NCBI RefSeq assembly: GCF_964355755.1
Contig: NC_092672.1
Span: 31,306,501-31,370,500 of the forward strand
Direction: 5' to 3'
DNA: 64,000 bases
Source of the DNA: Antedon mediterranea
Taxonomy: Eukaryota > Echinodermata > Crinoidea > Comatulida > Antedonidae
Positions 33,690 through 45,439 of the stretch are shown in pieces. Made by a program: the position numbers and the translations under genes. Numbering within the stretch: the first letter of the stretch is position 1; the number at the start of each line of letters is the position of its first letter. The notes below the pieces were generated by a model, which saw only the letters and a list, made by a program, of their open reading frames with translations, searched no databases and had not been told where the DNA came from.

Positions 33690-35797
33690 ATCACATAATA
33701 ATTGCATTTTCGTTATTTAAAAGGGCAATATTTTTTTCGAAAAAATCTCTGTACAGGGATTTTTTCCAAAACTGGTCACTATGGCTCTATAAAATGATAC
33801 AAAGCAATATAAGTGCATATATAGCCATATTCTCGCATAATAATTAAATTTTAAAAAAGCGATATTTTGGGCAAAAAAAATCCCTGTACTATATATAGTA
33901 CAGGGAAATTTTCAAAAAATGACCGATTTTCGACCCTTTTATTTTTTTACATAAATGGTTACTATTGCATAATAAACAAGCGCAGAGACGAATATGGGTT
34001 CTGCGCATGTCAATTGTGCTATGGTAACCAGTTTTGAAATAAATGGTTACTATATATAGCATAATAAACATGCGCAGAGTCGACTAATGGGTTCTGCGCA
34101 TGTTAATTGTGCTATAGTAATCAGTTTTATCGAAAAATAAAATGGTCGAAAATTGGCAATTTTTTTGAAAAAATACCTGTACAGGGAAATTTTCGAAAAT
34201 GGCCGATTTTCGACCCTTTTATTTTTGTACATAAATGGTTACTATTGCATAATAAACAAGCGCAGAGACGAATAATGGGTTCTGCGCATGTCAATTGTGC
34301 TATTGTAACCAGTTTTGACATAAATGGTTACTATAGCATAATAAACATGCGCAGAGTCGACTAATGGGTTCTGCGCATGTTAATTGTGCTATAGTAACCA
34401 GTTTTATCGAAAAATAAAAAGGTCGAAAATTGGCCATTTAAAAAAAAAATCCATGTACTAGTACAGGGAAATTTTCGAAAATGGCCGATTTTCGACCCTT
34501 TAATTTTTTGACATAAATGGTTACTATTGCATAATAAACATGCGCAGAGACGAATAATGGGTTCTGCGCATGTCAATTGTGCTATGGTAACCAGTTTTGA
34601 AATAAATGGTTACTATATATAGCATAATAAACATGCGCAGAGTCGACTAATGGGTTCTGCGCATGTTAATTGTGCTATAGTAATCAGTTTTATCGAAAAA
34701 TAAAAAGGTCGAAAATTGGCAATTTTTTTGAAAAATCCCTGTACTATAGTACAGGGAAATTTTCAAAAAATGACCGATTTTCGACCCTTTTATTTTTTTA
34801 CATAAATGGTTACTATTGCATAATAAACAAAATTTTCGAAAATGGCCGATTTTCGACGCTTTAATTTTTTGACATAAATGGTTACTACTGCATAATAAAC
34901 AACCGCAGAGACGAAAAATGGTTTCTGCGCATGTCAATTGTGCTATGGTAAAAATAAAAAGGTCGAAAATGGCCGATTTTCGAACCTTTTATTTTTTGAC
35001 ATAAATGGTTACTATTGCATAATAAACATGCGCAGAGACGAATAATGGGTTCTCCGCATGTCAATTGTGCTATGGTAACCAGTTTTGACATAAATGGTTA
35101 CTATAGCATAATAAACATGCACAGAGTCGACTAATGAGGTCTGCGCATGTTAATTGTGCTATAGTAACCACCAGTTTTATCGAAAAATAAAAAGGTCAAA
35201 AACTGGCAATTTTTTCGAAAAAATCCATGTACTATAGTACAGGGAAATTTTCGAAAATGGCCGATTTTCGAACCTTTTATTTTTTTACATAAATGGTTAC
35301 TACTATTGCATAATAAACATGCGCAGAGTCGAATAATGGGTTCTGCGCATGTCAATTGTGCTATGGTAACCAGTTTTGACATAAATGGTTACTATAGCAT
35401 AATAAACATGCACAGAGTCGACTAATGAGGTCTGCGAATGTTAATTGTGCTATAGTAACCAGTTTTATCGAAAAATAAAAAAGTCGAAAACTGGCAATTT
35501 TTTCGAAAAAATCCATGTACTATAGTACAGGGAAATTTTCGAAAATGGCCGATTTTCGACCCTTAAATTTTTTGACATAAATGGTTACTATTGCATAATA
35601 AACAAGCGCTGAGACGAATAATGGGTTCTGCGCATGTCAATTGTGCTATGGTAACCAGTTTTGACATTAATGGTTACTATAGCACAATTGACCTGTGCAG
35701 AACCAATTATTCGACTCTGCGCATGTTTATTATGCTATAAAAATGGCCGATTTTCGACCCTTAAATTTTTTTACATAAATGGTTACTATTGCATAAT
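33690..35797. repeat. Tandem array of hairpin units (about 282 bp)
   Basis: About six units, each made of successive inverted repeats. Hairpins A and B both read GGTTACTAT(T/A)GCATAATAAA ... TTTCTGCGCATGT(C/T)AATTGTGCTAT..GTAACC (about 75 bp each; arms GCATAATAAACATGCGCAGA). Hairpin C, about 115 bp, has arms AAATAAAAAGGTCGAAAAT and CGATTTTCGACCCTTTTATT around TCCCTGTACTATAGTACAGGGA. Unit starts (AAATGGTTACTATTGCAT) are near 33953, 34234, 34516, 35004, 35290 and 35577. The first 200 bp are a diverged flank repeated at 41410-41650. Confidence 0.85.
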
Positions 35798-38700
35798 AGT
35801 GGAGTCTGTTAGGGCTGAAATAAGGGTGTTTGGTTCAGTTTCTTCCAAAAGCACCAAATTTGGTATACAGGTTGCCCACCCTATACAAATTCAATTTTTG
35901 ATGGGCGCCAAGCAAAATGACCCCTTGGGTTACCTAATTTGCATAATTTAAAATGGCGGACATTTTCGCTTAAACAGTCTATATCTCTAAAAATAGTGGT
36001 CATAGGGAGTTGATTTTTAGCCCAAAATGTTCAGAACATAAACATTCCTAATTACTCTAATGAAGTATTTTTTTAAAAAATGACCGGAAGTACCAGTTTT
36101 AACCTTTGACCCATATTTTAAGGCATTGCCATATCTCAGTAAATATTTGTCACAGACAGTTTATTTAAGTGTCAAATTGTTCAGAATATATATGTTACTA
36201 TTTAATTTAATGAAACATTTTATCCAAAAATGACCGGAAGTACTCAGTTTTGCCTTTGACCGTTACGGTGTAATTACCAAAATTGTTTCGGTTAATACAT
36301 TTTGATATCCATAAAACTACTTGTCATAGAGAGTTAATTTTGGTGTCAAAATGTTCAGAACATAAACATTTCTATTTACTATAATAAAGTTTTTTCTCAA
36401 ATAATGACCAGAAATACCATATTTGATCTTTGACCTGTTTTTTCAGGCAAATTGCCATATCTCATTATTGGGTTGGAGTGGAAAGTTCATTTTGGTATCA
36501 GATTGTTCAGAATATATATGTTTCTATTCTGCTTAAAAGAAGATTTTTCAAAAAAATTTCAGGAAGTATAGTTATTGACTTGTTAAATACATAAAATTTA
36601 TAAATTTGTTCAGTTAATTGTATAGTTAACTGTATATTTATGATATTATCTTGCAACCCACTTTTGAGCACTTGTCGAAGATGGCTGCTTGCATGTGCAA
36701 TTGAACAAAGTATACTGAACAAAATTGAATAGATTGTCCTATTTGTAGTGAGTCTAGAGTAATGTAAATGAGAAATGAGAAAATTGTATATACAAAAAAT
36801 ACCCAATCTCATCTAATCGAGTACTTAAATGAAGTCTTCCACATATTTAGCAATAATGTGTAGGCCTACTGATGAAATCCAGAAAAAGTTTTGTTTTGGA
36901 AAGTTAGTGTTTCCGTCACTTGTGCTTGCTGTTGCATAACAATTTCATGTTGCTACATTTCTCTTTGTTGCCATAACACGAACAACCACTGAATGGGGAA
37001 AAGACACCGAAGATTTCTGTCCTCCAGACCTAAGTCCAGCTTGGTGGTTCTCAACGATTTTCAAATAAAAAAAAAAAAAAGAAACCGACCATATACAGTA
37101 ATCATCTAGAAGAGATTGGATGAATAGGAACAGTTTTGTTACTAATGACATGTTACGCTCTAGTATCCTCTTTTTCATATATTGCCCTTTTTTCAAACTT
37201 AAAATGAACTCTGTATTGCATGTCCTTGACTATGTGAACAATGCAAATTTTATGAATGGAAATGTTGTGCAAAAATCAACAAAAAGGTTTAGCCTCATTT
37301 CTAAGAAACAATATCATACTCAAGCTCAGAACATGATGGGGCATTTCGTCTTTACGAGAACACTGAAAATATTACAATTACCATACATGTGCTTATGGTG
37401 ACTGAACCAACCAGACTGTTCAAGGATTGCTAAAGAAGTTTGAATAAGCCATTATTTTCCAAATACTCGATATGAGAAAGGACACATCATTCAATACTTT
37501 GAAAATGTACATAAAAGAAATGAAAGTAATAAAAGTAAATCTGTTAATGAGGTTAAAACAGCTCATCAATACATTATGTTACACAAGCCAAGAGTTGTTA
37601 CCAATTCCAATATAACAACAATTTAACATTTACTAATCAACCAAAAATCAAGTAAAAGGGCAACAATGAAAAAGATGATACTAAGGCGTATGTCATAAGT
37701 ATCAGATTAATACTACCAAACTAATATACTCATGGTTTGTGAAAGAATATTTCATTATTCCAATGTCACAACTAAAATGGGAAGAGTACTTCAATGATAA
37801 CAACATTGATTGGAAAACTTCTTGGTTACGGAAAGTATGTAAAATGAAAGATAAGAAACTAGCACAATTCAATTATAAGATGTTACATAGAATACTGCCT
37901 ACCAACAAACGGCTGTATCAGTGGAAAAATAAGGAAACACAAATGTGTGACAAATGTGGAGAAATTGAAAATGAAAATCATTTGTTTTTTAGTTGTAGAT
38001 TTATTCAGAAATATTGGAGGAAAATGCTTAGTATCTTTGTAAGTTTAAATCACAATAATATATCATTTAAACAATTAATACTAGGAACGGAAGATAAGCT
38101 AATAGATTATATTTACACTTTTGCAGCATTTACTATTTATAGAATAAAAATGTTATCTGCACTAAATAAGCCAGTGGGTAAATCTTTATGGAATTCATTT
38201 AAAAGCAATATGTTATATAACATTGAATGTGAAACATATAACAATAAAGAAACAAGTAAGAAAAATGGGTAGCTTTAAGAAATAAGATTATGATAATATA
38301 ATTTCTAATTTGATACGATTAACTGAAAAAGAATTACAGTGATACGGGTTACTGGTGGTACTGAGCTATTATTGTTTTTTTTATCATGTATATAAATGTA
38401 TTGTATAATCCGGGTTGTAAAATGAAAACAAACAAATGAAAATGTGTGAACTATTTTAAAACGGGATAGATGATAATGATGATCCTGTCAAGTGTATAAC
38501 AAAATATAAGAAAATTAATGAAAAAAGGAGTAATACAGAATTCATATATGTAAAAATGTTACTTATGAACTGTAACAACATTTACAAGTTAAATAATACG
38601 ATTTTATGTAATATGAGATAATATGAATGTGAATAAAAGTGGTGTTTGCGCCACAAAAGAGAAAAAAAAAGTAACAAAACTGTAATACCCAAATCGTGTC

Positions 38701-40063
38701 CAGATGATGGCCAAATTTAAAAAAATTAAAATTCGAGAATTCTGCCAAGTTTGGCGGACCAAGGATTACTTTAGGTCTGGTGGAAAAAAATATATATTTC
38801 AGTTGTGGTTCGTGATATGGCAACAGTAGTCTAGTTTTTATATTGTGCATCCCGAAAATGTCCATCCTTTTAATTAGTAGGTTATACCCCAGTTTGAAGG
38901 CCCTTTAAAGAAAGATACTCAGCGAAGCAATGCAATATAGGACAATTACCCTGAATGTAACAACCAAACAAACACAAGTGATGGAAACACTAACTTTCCA
39001 AAACAAAACTTGAATAGATTTCATCAGTAAACATTATTGCTAAATGTGTAGAAGACTTCATTTAAGTACTCGATTAGATGAGAATGAGATTGGGTATTTT
39101 TTGTATATACAATTTTCTCTCATTTGCGTTACTCTAGACTCACTACAAATAGGACTATATTCAACTTCATTCAGTATACTTCGTTCAATTGCACATGCAA
39201 GTAGCCATCTTCGACAAGTGCTCAAAAGTGGATTGCAAAATAATATAAATATACAGTTAACTTGAACAAATTTATAATTTTATGTATGTAACAGGTCAAC
39301 TGTACTTCCTGACATTTTTTGGAAAAATCTTCTATTAAACATAATAGTAACATATATATTCTGAACAATCTGACACCAAAATGAACTTTCCACGCCAACC
39401 CAATAATGAGATATAGCAATTTGCCTGAAAAAACAGGTCAAAGGTCAAATATGGTATTTCTGGTCATTATTTGAGAAAAAACTTTATTATAGTAAATAGA
39501 AATGTTTATGTTCTGAACATTTTGACACCAACATTAACTCTCTATGACAAGTAGTTTTATGGATATCAAAATATATTAACCGTAACAAGGTTGGTAATTA
39601 CACCGTAACGGTCAAAGGCAAAACTGAGTACTTCCGGTCATTTTAGGATAAAATGTTTCATTAAACTAAATAGTAACACATATATTCTGAACAATTTGAC
39701 ACTTAAATAAACTGTCTGTGACAACTATTTACTGAGATATGGCAATTCCTTAAAATATGGGTCAAAGGTTAAAACTGGTACTTCCGGTCATTTTTTTCAA
39801 AAATACTTCATTAGAGTAAATAGGAATGTTTATGTTCTGAACATTTTGAGCTAAAAATCAACTCTCTATGACCAGTAGTTTCAGAGATATAGACTGTTTA
39901 AGCGAAAGTGTCCGCCATTTAAAATTATGCAAATTAGGTGACCCAAGGGGTCATTTTGCTTGGCGCCCATCAAAAATTTAATTTGTATAGGGTGGGCAAC
40001 CTGTATACCAAATTTGATGCTTTTGGAAAAAAGTGAACCAAAATATCCCTAACAGACTCCACT
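35798..40063. mobile_element. 4.27-kb fold-back transposon with about 1.1-kb inverted arms
   Basis: Ends AGTGGAGTCTGTTAGGG and CCCTAACAGACTCCACT. The arms 35798-36925 and about 38965-40063 are inverted copies at high similarity, with many shared words such as TATACAGGTTGCCCACCCTA and AAATGGCGGACA. The 5-bp direct duplication ATAAT flanks it (35793-35797 and 40064-40068). Joining the flanks restores a normal hairpin-array unit (TTGCATAATAAACAAGCGC), which proves insertion. The 2-kb centre holds a LINE fragment and no recognisable transposase. Confidence 0.9.
37739..38272 (+). mobile_element. LINE ORF2 C-terminal fragment (RT-associated zinc-finger-like)
   Basis: A 177-codon frame with WLRKVCKMKDKKLAQFNYKM, ILPTNKRLYQW, then CDKCGEIENENHLFFSC, the CxxC...H...C motif of the zf-RVT domain at the C-terminus of L1-like ORF2 proteins. 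Nothing upstream resembles RT. It sits in the spacer of the 35798-40063 fold-back element, so it was either captured or inserted there. Confidence 0.75.
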
Positions 40064-40119
40064 ATAATAAACAAGCGCAGAGTCGAATAATGGCTTCTGC
40101 GCATGTCAATTCTTCTATA

Positions 40120-41040
40120 GTAATGGTGCCACTTCCAATTCTCTCCCAGTCATCTCAGGCGTGCCTCAAGGTTCCATTCTTGCCCCCCTGCTGTTCAATA
40201 TATTTGTTAATGAAATACCAAATCTCTTTCAAAATTCCAACTGTCTTATGTTCGCTGACGACCTCAAGATTTACAAAATTATTACCACTACTGAGGACTC
40301 CGTTGCACTTCAGGCAGATCTGGAAAGACTCGGTACGTGGGTTTCAGACTGCAAAATGTCCCTGAAGTCCGAGAAATGCAAAGTCCTGTCTTGCTCTCTT
40401 AAGAAAAAACCTATTATTTTCGCTTACTCAGTTCAAGAAGAAGTCATTGAAAGTGTAAACTCTTACCGGGACCTCGGTATTTTCATCGACCGTAAACTGA
40501 CATTAATTATTTCACACGTTGATCATGTTGTCAGAAAGGCCAATAGGCTGCTTGGGCTGATGTGGCGCAATTGCAAACATTTTTCTCCATACACCAAACG
40601 TGCGCTTTATCTTTCCCTCGTCCAACAACCATCTTTTAATTTCTGTTCAATTATTTACAATTCACTCTCTGCTTCTCAAGCCTCCAGAATTGATCGGACC
40701 CATAACAAGTTCTTGCGCTTTGTCGGCCCAGCAGCCAACCTACCTGCCTCCTATTGTTTCAGGACTTGCACTTCCTGTATAAATGTCTTACTTCTAAGTT
40801 TGATTGTGATCTTGTTTATTTTAATGTTCCTGTTCGTAATCTTCGTAGTAAACCCTTTCTTCATGTTAAATATTCTCGTGTCAATGTTTGTAAAAATGGT
40901 ATTTTCTGTAGACTCTCGTCATTGTACAATTCATGTCTTTTAAAAAATAATTCTTTAGATATTTTTAACTGTAATTTTTCTCAATTTAAATGTATTATTA
41001 ATGAAATTATTTAAATTTTCTTTTTCATTTGTATATATTT
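40120..41040 (+). mobile_element. 5'-truncated, frame-shifted LINE reverse transcriptase
   Basis: From about 40130 the frame reads [20 protein letters not shown] and LMFADDLKIY (RT catalytic Asp-Asp), then WVSDCKMSLKSEKCKVL and SYRDLGIFIDRKL. Near 40770 the coding continues in another frame (FLYKCLTSKFDCDL ... to a stop at about 41014), so one frameshift is present. It directly follows the last hairpin-array remnant (40064-40120). Pseudogenised retrotransposon. Confidence 0.85.
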
Positions 41041-41399
41041 ATATTGGCTCATATTTTATAGTTTAGTTTTTATTTTCAACCTGTTATTGGTGTTTTACAC
41101 TGTTGGTTTGATATAAAGAACATTACACAGCTTGCTGTGCAATTAACACCATTGTTGTGCACTTGAATGGGTTTCCTATGACATAATAGGTGTTAATATG
41201 TCAATTGAGTGAGTCTTTCATGGCATTTGTAGTTGAGTTAGTCTTTGGTGACAATAGTAACACACACTTGTAATTGAGTGGTAATTTGATTTTTAAATTT
41301 CATATTTCTAGTTAAAATTTTGAATATCTGAATATACCACAAGGTGTATCATTCCCTAAATAGCCCAAAAAGCTAAAAAAGTGATTTTTGAAAAATGTG

Positions 41400-41650
41400 T
41401 CAGTTGAGTTGAGTGATTTTCGACCCTTTTATTTTTCGACAAAACTGGTCACTATGGCTCTATAAGATGATACAAAGCAATATAAGAGCCATATTATCAC
41501 ATAATAATTGAATTTTAAAAAGGTGATATTTTGGGCATTTTTCGAAAAAATCTCTGTACTAAATAGAACAGGGATATTTTTTTTTAAATTGCAAAATTTC
41601 GACCCTTTTATTTTTCGACAAAATTGGTCACTATGGCTCTATAAGACAAA
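41400..41650. repeat. Right flank of the hairpin array
   Basis: TTTCGACCCTTTTATTTTTC, ACTGGTCACTATGGCTCTAT and GATATTTTGGGCATTTTTCG words match 33690-33905. The fold-back element and the LINE therefore sit inside one ancestral repeat block. 41041-41399 shows nothing recognisable. Confidence 0.65.
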
Positions 41651-41939
41651 AATCCCTGTACAAAGATAGAATAGATTGAATGTCCTGTATCATTTGAAGA
41701 GCACTCGTTCCTGATTTGGTCCGAAAGGTTAAAGGTTAAGCATGAATGAGAGACACAATATATTGGTTATCGATTCCAAGTGCTTTATTTGATATTGATT
41801 AAGATGATGTTAGTGATCACAGCTAAATGTGAGCAATAGCCAAATGGAAATACAAAACAAACCTATAATTATAAAATACAGTACGAATGATATTGCTAGA
41901 AATGTCATTAAAACATAGAGATGAATGTCCATCCTATGA

Positions 41940-42425
41940 GTTTTCAAATTTTACGATGACCAGGACCGTTTTTTGATCGTTAGTTTTACGATAAGAACAC
42001 CTGTATTATGTAAATGAGATGATCATGATATTACTTGTGTAAGCTATAGCCAATTAACCGTTGTTTTTGATCATTAGAGAACCACCTTTGGTATAATGCA
42101 AATGAGATGATCGTGCAATAGGTAAAACTATCCGATTACCTGTTAGCTTTTTCGATCACTTGGAGAACTTATGCAAATTAGGCGATCGTGATATACATGT
42201 GTGCAAGCTAGCCAATTAACCATTGTTTTTGATCACCAGAGAACCACCTTGATCTTATGCAAATGAGGTGATCGTGATATACATGTGGGCAAGCTAGCCA
42301 ATTAACAGTTGTTTTCGATCACTAGAGAACCACCTTGGTCTTATGCAAATGAGGTGATTGTGTGATATGTAAACAAGCAAATTAACCGTTTTAATGAGGT
42401 GATCGAATAATTGTATGATGTCTCG
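41940..42425. repeat. Diverged 75-86-bp tandem repeats carrying octamer ATGCAAAT
   Basis: About five diverged units with GCCAATTAACC, TTTTTGATCA, AGAGAACCACCTTG and the exact octamer ATGCAAAT at 42096-42103, 42171-42178, 42257-42264 and 42343-42350 (spacing 75, 86, 86). A degenerate first copy has ATGTAAAT. It lies in the ARMC9-RAP1GAP intergenic region. A regulatory role is only a possibility. Confidence 0.7.
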
Positions 42426-43139
42426 GATCATTACGCAATATACACGAAGCCTTTAAAATGCAAGCACAATTTACTGAGGTGATTGTCACTGATATACGTT
42501 GTTGCAAGAGTCTTCAACCATTTGGAAATGTCATTGCATGACTACAATCATTAATGTAACCCATTCTCACCCCCATCCTGGTCATAGTAAAATTGAAATT
42601 TCTCATATTGTTTGATCATTTTAACAGTGTGCAAACATAAGCTCTCGCATACAGTTTTACAGTCATTTTAAGTACATTGTGTGGGCACTTGATTTAATAA
42701 TCTGCATGTAGTAGGCTAGCCATATTGTGCTTATATTGACACAAAGTTTTGAATTTTGAATAGCCATAACAATTTATCACAAATTTGGACAAGCCAAGCA
42801 TGGAGTTCAAAACGCTACAATTGTACGACATATACAATAGATCAATATTGAACAGTGAATCTAACATTTTTTTTGTTTCCTTTTTAAATTTGTAATGTGG
42901 GTTGCATAAGATGATTATTATGATTATCGAATATAACACAAAAATAATTGTAGATTAAAAAAAAAAGAATTACACTATCAATTAATCCTATTAAACAAAA
43001 AATGAGAGTTCATTTTAGAAAATAATAATTCTGGATTAACAAAACATAAATTACCCTTCCTTTTCTATAACAAAAGATATTGATACTTTTACTTAAAGAT
43101 AGTTTAAGCATGTTCTTAATGTCCACTTTAAAAAACCCA
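42426..43139. other. Intergenic, nothing recognised
   Basis: AT-rich unique-looking sequence. No coding similarity, no tandem repeat and no terminal inverted repeats were noticed. Confidence 0.5.
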
Positions 43140-43970
43140 GTAGAATTCATTTAGGATACCTCTATTTAGGAGGGTCACTCCTATTAAAGAAATACTCGTA
43201 AAATGAATGAGGAGAAATATATGATTTAACAGTCACTGTGGTCAACCCCTATCAAGGGGACACCTCTATTAAAGGGACACTTTGTTGAGCCCCAAGTATT
43301 CACTTCAAATGTATAAACAAAAATATTCTAAAATAAAACCTGAATATTGATTATGCATCTTACACTGATATTTAATAATATACATTATTTTATTTTACAA
43401 TTTCATATTTACTACGTACATATATAATTATATCTTAATATACAAAGGAAGAGCGTCGTTGGTACACTACACATATGTTACAAAATTTAAAGTGAGATCG
43501 TAGGCCTACAGTAAACAAGCTCGATTCATTATTTGTACAGTAGAACACCTATTAAGGTACCCAAGAAATGTACCCCTTAATAGGGGTTGGCTGTAACGTT
43601 AAAATATATATGTCTTGTTTGTTTCATGAGAAAGTGTCCCTTGAATATTGAATAGAGTGTTGGCCATAACGTTAAAAGATCCTCTTTCGTTTCACCGGAA
43701 GGTGGCCCCTTAACAAAAGTCCCCTGAATTGGTCATAGCATTTAAAAAATACTATTGTCCTATGTTCATTTCATGGGGAAGTGTTCTCTTAAATAGGAGC
43801 GTGTTCCCTTAATAGGGGCGTGTTCATTTCATGGGGAAGTGTTCTCTTAATAGGGAAGTGTTCTCTTAATAGGGGCGTATTCCCTTAATAGGGGCGTGTT
43901 CATTTCATGGGGAAGTGTTCCCTTAATAGGGGCGTCCCAAAGGAGGTGTTGTACTGTATTTTAAATTAAG
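43140..43970. mobile_element. Two CAGTAGAACC-family MITE copies, the second with short internal expansion
   Basis: Copy 1 spans about 43150-43300 (GGATACCTCTATTTAGG ... GGGGACACCTCTATTAAAGG). Copy 2 begins ACAGTAGAACACCTATTAAG at 43538 and ends GGCGTCCCAAAGGAGGTGTT. Its right half contains several partial repeats of CATTTCATGGGGAAGTGTTC and CCTTAATAGGGGCGTGTTC (43790-43935), an early stage of the expansions seen elsewhere in the window. Confidence 0.75.
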
Positions 43971-45055
43971 GAAGGGGATACAATAACGAATTGTGTTGGA
44001 AAACATAAAATATTCCAGAAATTAAATACACACTACATTTTAACGGTACTGTAGAATTAACATATTACAAATGAAAATATTTTTTGAGAAATAATATGAG
44101 ACTTAAATAATTATTAAAAAATTATTCTTGAAATTGTTTAGTAATTCTGTAAAAATTTCTCCATCAATTTATATCTTTTTAAAATGTTTTATGATAACCT
44201 AATTATCTAGGTCTATCTAATTAATTAATTCAATTTAAGCATAGCTTTGTGTCTGACACCCATCTGTGTTAACAGTAGTATTCAATTATACCCCCACCCC
44301 TGGGTACTGGCATCTTTTTATCTTTAAACAATTATTTTATCAAAGCCTTATTGTATTTTTAACTTTACAAATTTAAAACCAACTTCTAATTTTATTAATA
44401 TAAAAATGTTCTAATTTTCAATAAATAATACCAATAATGCTTATTAATATTTCATAAAAATATTACTTATAATTTATTTGTTTTCTAGACAATTAATTCA
44501 TTTTATAGTTTCTTTCTGTTAATATATTATTTTGTTATTATTTTTTTGGGACTAAAATGAGAAAAATCAACAATTTTATACAAATATTTGATAAATAGGT
44601 ATTGATGACAGTAAAACTATTAACAGATTAATTTTCAATTTACAATGTAATTGAAAAATAAAATTTAAAATAGTAAATAAAATAAAGTATTTACCATCTG
44701 GCATGGTTATATGTTATTTACAAGAGAAAAAAGAAAGAGAATCCATCATACCCATATTAAGATTGTCTACCAACCCCTATATTATTCTCATATAAAAATT
44801 AATTTGTATACATTGATTGCACCTTATGTTTCACTCCCTCTATTGTTACGAAAAAAAGAGAAAAAGCTAAAACGTATTTCATTAGTTCATTACCCATTAC
44901 ATTGAGGGCAGTACAACATGTTTGTGAGATATCGAATTATTATTAATTGAACAGCTGCAATACAGTTTGTGGTTATACACTGTTATAAAGTATCATGCGA
45001 TCTTACATAGAAACATTGATCGACCATTCATCACAATTATCCATAGAATCTCTAA
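43971..45055. other. Presumed RAP1GAP 3' flank, AT-rich
   Basis: No frame, repeat or element is recognised. It may include 3' UTR of RAP1GAP if a distal poly(A) site is used. Confidence 0.4.
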
Positions 45056-45215
45056 TAACCCAGTGTTCCAATCAACGGTTGCCATTAAATATAGTGTTCC
45101 AATCAACGGTTGCCATTAAATGGTGTTCCAATCAACAGTCGCCATTGAATAGTGTTCCAATCAATGGTTGCCATTAAATATAGTGTTCCAATCAACGGCT
45201 ACTATTGAGTATATC
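45056..45215. repeat. Short tandem repeat GTGTTCCAATCAACGGTTGC
   Basis: Five copies of a 28-37-bp unit, GTGTTCCAATCAACGGTTGC plus CATTAAATATA with small variants, just downstream of the RAP1GAP stop. Confidence 0.8.
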
Positions 45216-45411
45216 CTTACAAAATATCTCATCTCTCTCAGTTCTTGTATAAAAATATTCCATGTCAATGCTTAGATGATGATCACAACATTATCTCTTG
45301 CGGTTCTTGTTATCAAGTAAACCACATACTGCATTATCTAATAAATATTTCTTTCTGTAAACATGTTCACAGTCTCCACAGGTAGCGACAATAAATCTAA
45401 TATTCAACTGT

Positions 45412-45417
45412 TTTATT
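45412..45417 (-). terminator. Candidate proximal poly(A) signal of RAP1GAP
   Basis: AATAAA on the - strand, about 23 nt after the stop codon (45440-45442). It is unusually close to the stop, so a distal site may be the one used. Confidence 0.3.
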
Positions 45418-45439
45418 CAATGATTTGGTCAGTTTTCAA

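Noticed and set aside
36945-37700. Short frames in the fold-back spacer as a transposase
   Set aside because: Frames are under 100 codons, unlinked, and show no catalytic motif that I recognise.
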